Part shown: positions 62,200 to 64,000 of the stretch, in pieces | Layout of the letters: every line of letters begins with the position of its first letter | Numbering within the stretch: position 1 is the first letter of the stretch | Source of the DNA: Eleginops maclovinus | Taxonomy: Eukaryota > Chordata > Actinopteri > Perciformes > Eleginopidae | Assembly: GCF_036324505.1 (NCBI RefSeq) | Contig: NC_086356.1 | Location: 10,478,744 to 10,542,743, forward strand | Reading direction: 5' to 3' | Length of the DNA: 64,000 bases | Translations under genes and position numbers: made by a program | The notes under the pieces: model-generated | What the model saw: only the letters and a program-made list of their open reading frames with translations | Told to the model about the DNA's origin: nothing | The model's database searches: none

Positions 62200-63163
62200 A
62201 AACCATCCGCCTCATTTACAGACAGAGAGCCTCCTACCCCCATCGAGATCACTCGTCGAGTTGCTTTCTTCCACACTCACACACGGAAACTCGGTGCAAG
62301 ATACGAGGTTGGATTATTTAGTCTTTAAGGATTCGTCTACTAAAATTGGCTACGAAGCTCGGTTCACGGACGTAACCCGAGGGTCGCTATCCCTTTTCCT
62401 CAAGCTTTCAAACGCAACTCAACTCGGGGGAGAAAATCATTCCTGGATTTGCTCCCTGGCTCTTTGAACGAGTCTCATTCTTGCCAGCAGATCTCATCCT
62501 CTGCAAACGAGTGGCATATTTAGACGATACGGGATAAAAAAAAATCCTCCGCGATCCTGCTGAAGAGCCCTACTCCGTGCAGTCGGATCAAGGATTTTGT
62601 GGATTAATGCTCTTGGAGACACGGTGGCGAGCTTCGGTTTTCATGGGATAATTGTGATAGCGTTTAGGCTTAATTAGGCCCCAGTTCGTGTACTGTCTAC
62701 TACACCTAATGCGCTTATATAGAAAGATGTTTTGACATTGTTTTTACGCTGAAAATCGACACGGAGTGTGTTTTAAAGGGTTCAGTTCACAGCGCTGTAG
62801 GCTGCACATCACCAAGTAATTGTAACACATTCAGGCCAATGCTGCCGTGTAGTAGCAGACGTGTTTAAGCTGCAAGATTCATTGTTATAGTCTAGTCTTA
62901 AACGCCGTGACGTGATGATTATCAATCCGCGAAGGAAAAGCTGACTGTCCCGGGAACCTCGGCTGTTTTTCGGTGAACAAGCCTGCAGGAGAAGGCAGCA
63001 GAGACTGGCGTATGCTACAGATTTCCTCTGCTTATCCAGCTCCCAGTTTTTCCGCCGTATTTTCTCAGGCTGCTTGTCATTGCCTGGACTCGGATCCCGG
63101 AATCTTCATGATTTGCGGACACCATGCTCGTTTTTTAGCCGGGGAACCCTCTTTTCGTCCCGC
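62200..63163 (+). other. smad7: Probable smad7 5' leader
   Basis: GC-rich sequence continuous with the first coding exon. The start of transcription is not visible, so the leader length (up to about 0.9 kb) is a guess. No open frame in it matches a known protein. Confidence 0.45.
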
Positions 63164-63629
63164 ATGTTTAGGACCAAACGATCGGGGCTCGTCCGGCGAC
63201 TCTGGAGGAGCCGTGCGCCCGTGGAGGGCGACGGTGAGGCGGATAGAGGGACGCATGGCTCCGGGGGCTGCTGCATGGGCAAAGCGACAAAGGTGGCCAA
63301 GTCCAACGCCGGGTCGGAGGCTGAACTGAAGGCGTTGACACACACTATACTGAAAAAGATCAAAGAGAAACATTTAGAGGTGCTTTTGCAGGCGGTGGAG
63401 TCCAAGGGGGGTGCCCGAAGCCCCTGCTTGCTCCTGCCCAACAAAGTGGACGCCAAAGTGGGTCAACAGTCTTACTCTCTCCCCATGCTGCTCTACAAAG
63501 TGTTCAGGTGGCCGGACCTCAGGCATTCCTCGGAGCTGAAGAGGCTGTCTTGCTGTGAATCTTACGGGAAAATCAACCCAGAACTCGTTTGCTGCAACCC
63601 GCACCACATGAGCAGACTTTGTGAACTCG
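63164..63629 (+). CDS. smad7: Smad7 inhibitory Smad, first coding exon (partial)
   Basis: Smad7 blocks TGF-beta/BMP signalling by binding type I receptors and recruiting Smurf ubiquitin ligases; it is itself induced by the pathway. The ATG at 63164 is the first in its frame and begins the conserved MFRTKRSGLVRRLWRSRAP. The exon encodes 155 residues and ends GAA CTC G at a GTGAGC donor (63629), the usual end of Smad7 exon 1. An MH1-like domain runs from about residue 52: ELKALTHTILKKIKEKH, then LLYKVFRWPDLRHSSELKRL, then ESYGKINPELVCCNPHH. Putative zinc ligands C88, C131, C143 and H148 keep the C-x11-C-x4-H spacing of Smad MH1 domains. The linker before MH1 is much shorter than in human Smad7, lacking the long Gly-rich tract. 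The PY motif and MH2 domain lie outside the window. Confidence 0.96.
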
Positions 63630-64000
63630 GTGAGCTTGATCCCTTTTCTATAATGACCTCCTCACAACAAAAGTTCTGAAATTGCGTTTAATTCTCTGGT
63701 GGCTGGGCCTCATTTTAAATCAAGTGCACATTCAGACACAGCGTCATTAGGCCCATGTCAAAGAATTACCAGACTCTTTAAGGGATAATTAGCCTAATTC
63801 AAATGACATCACCTCTCTTTGCACAGTCTTGAGTTTCCTTAAGGTCAAACTTGACCGATGTGGAAAGTGTGCCAAGTGGCCCCCTTCATATTTTAGAAAG
63901 AATGCTGTCATTCAATTTGATTTGGCATCTTGACATTGAAATAGTTACATATATGTTTTCCATACAATTATAATAATGATGATTTATCTCGATAGTCTTT
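63630..64000 (+). other. Start of smad7 intron 1
   Basis: Begins with the GTGAGC donor. No repeat or gene is seen before the window ends. Confidence 0.7.

Noticed and set aside
63074..63163. In-frame extension upstream of the smad7 ATG
   Set aside because: Open only from a TTG codon, with no in-frame ATG; the family N-terminus begins at the ATG at 63164.

Overview
The window is nuclear DNA from a ray-finned (teleost) fish. The evidence is spliced genes with GT-AG introns and vertebrate-type proteins, many long (CA)n/(GT)n microsatellites, and dispersed repeats of types familiar from teleost genomes. The species cannot be fixed from the sequence. There are no prokaryotic features and no CRISPR array, and I found no rRNA or convincing tRNA gene. 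Layout: (1) 1-729, minus strand: the first three coding exons of rad1, a subunit of the 9-1-1 DNA-damage clamp; the gene runs off the left edge. (2) About 730-1318: a compact divergent promoter shared by rad1 and the next gene, with ETS-type motifs. (3) 2044-2684, plus: the complete 81-codon CDS of the C18orf32/UPF0729 homologue. (4) 3599-55.4 kb, plus: the complete dym gene (dymeclin, Golgi organisation). Sixteen coding exons join in frame to 669 codons, preceded by a non-coding exon ending at 3876. (5) 55.5-62 kb: spacer without recognisable genes, holding a (CA)n tract, a perfect 24-bp hairpin and possible regulatory DNA. (6) 62.0-63.63 kb, plus: the promoter, leader and first coding exon of smad7, the inhibitory Smad; the rest lies beyond the right edge. 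C18orf32, DYM and SMAD7 keep the order and relative orientation they have at human 18q21.1; rad1 is not a neighbour there. The main accessory feature is a 4,012-bp cut-and-paste DNA transposon in dym intron 14 (32394-36405). It has matched CAGGGTGTC termini, a 6-bp TACAAA target duplication and a four-exon transposase gene with hAT-like motifs, an extra C-terminal coiled coil and one in-frame stop. dym intron 2 holds a nested pair of short non-autonomous transposons, each with its own perfect 8-bp target duplication, next to a SINE-like fragment. Functionally the genes are ordinary housekeeping and signalling genes. The most informative regulatory feature is the smad7 promoter, where a palindromic Smad-binding element lies 3 bp from an E-box, matching the feedback arrangement described for mammalian Smad7.
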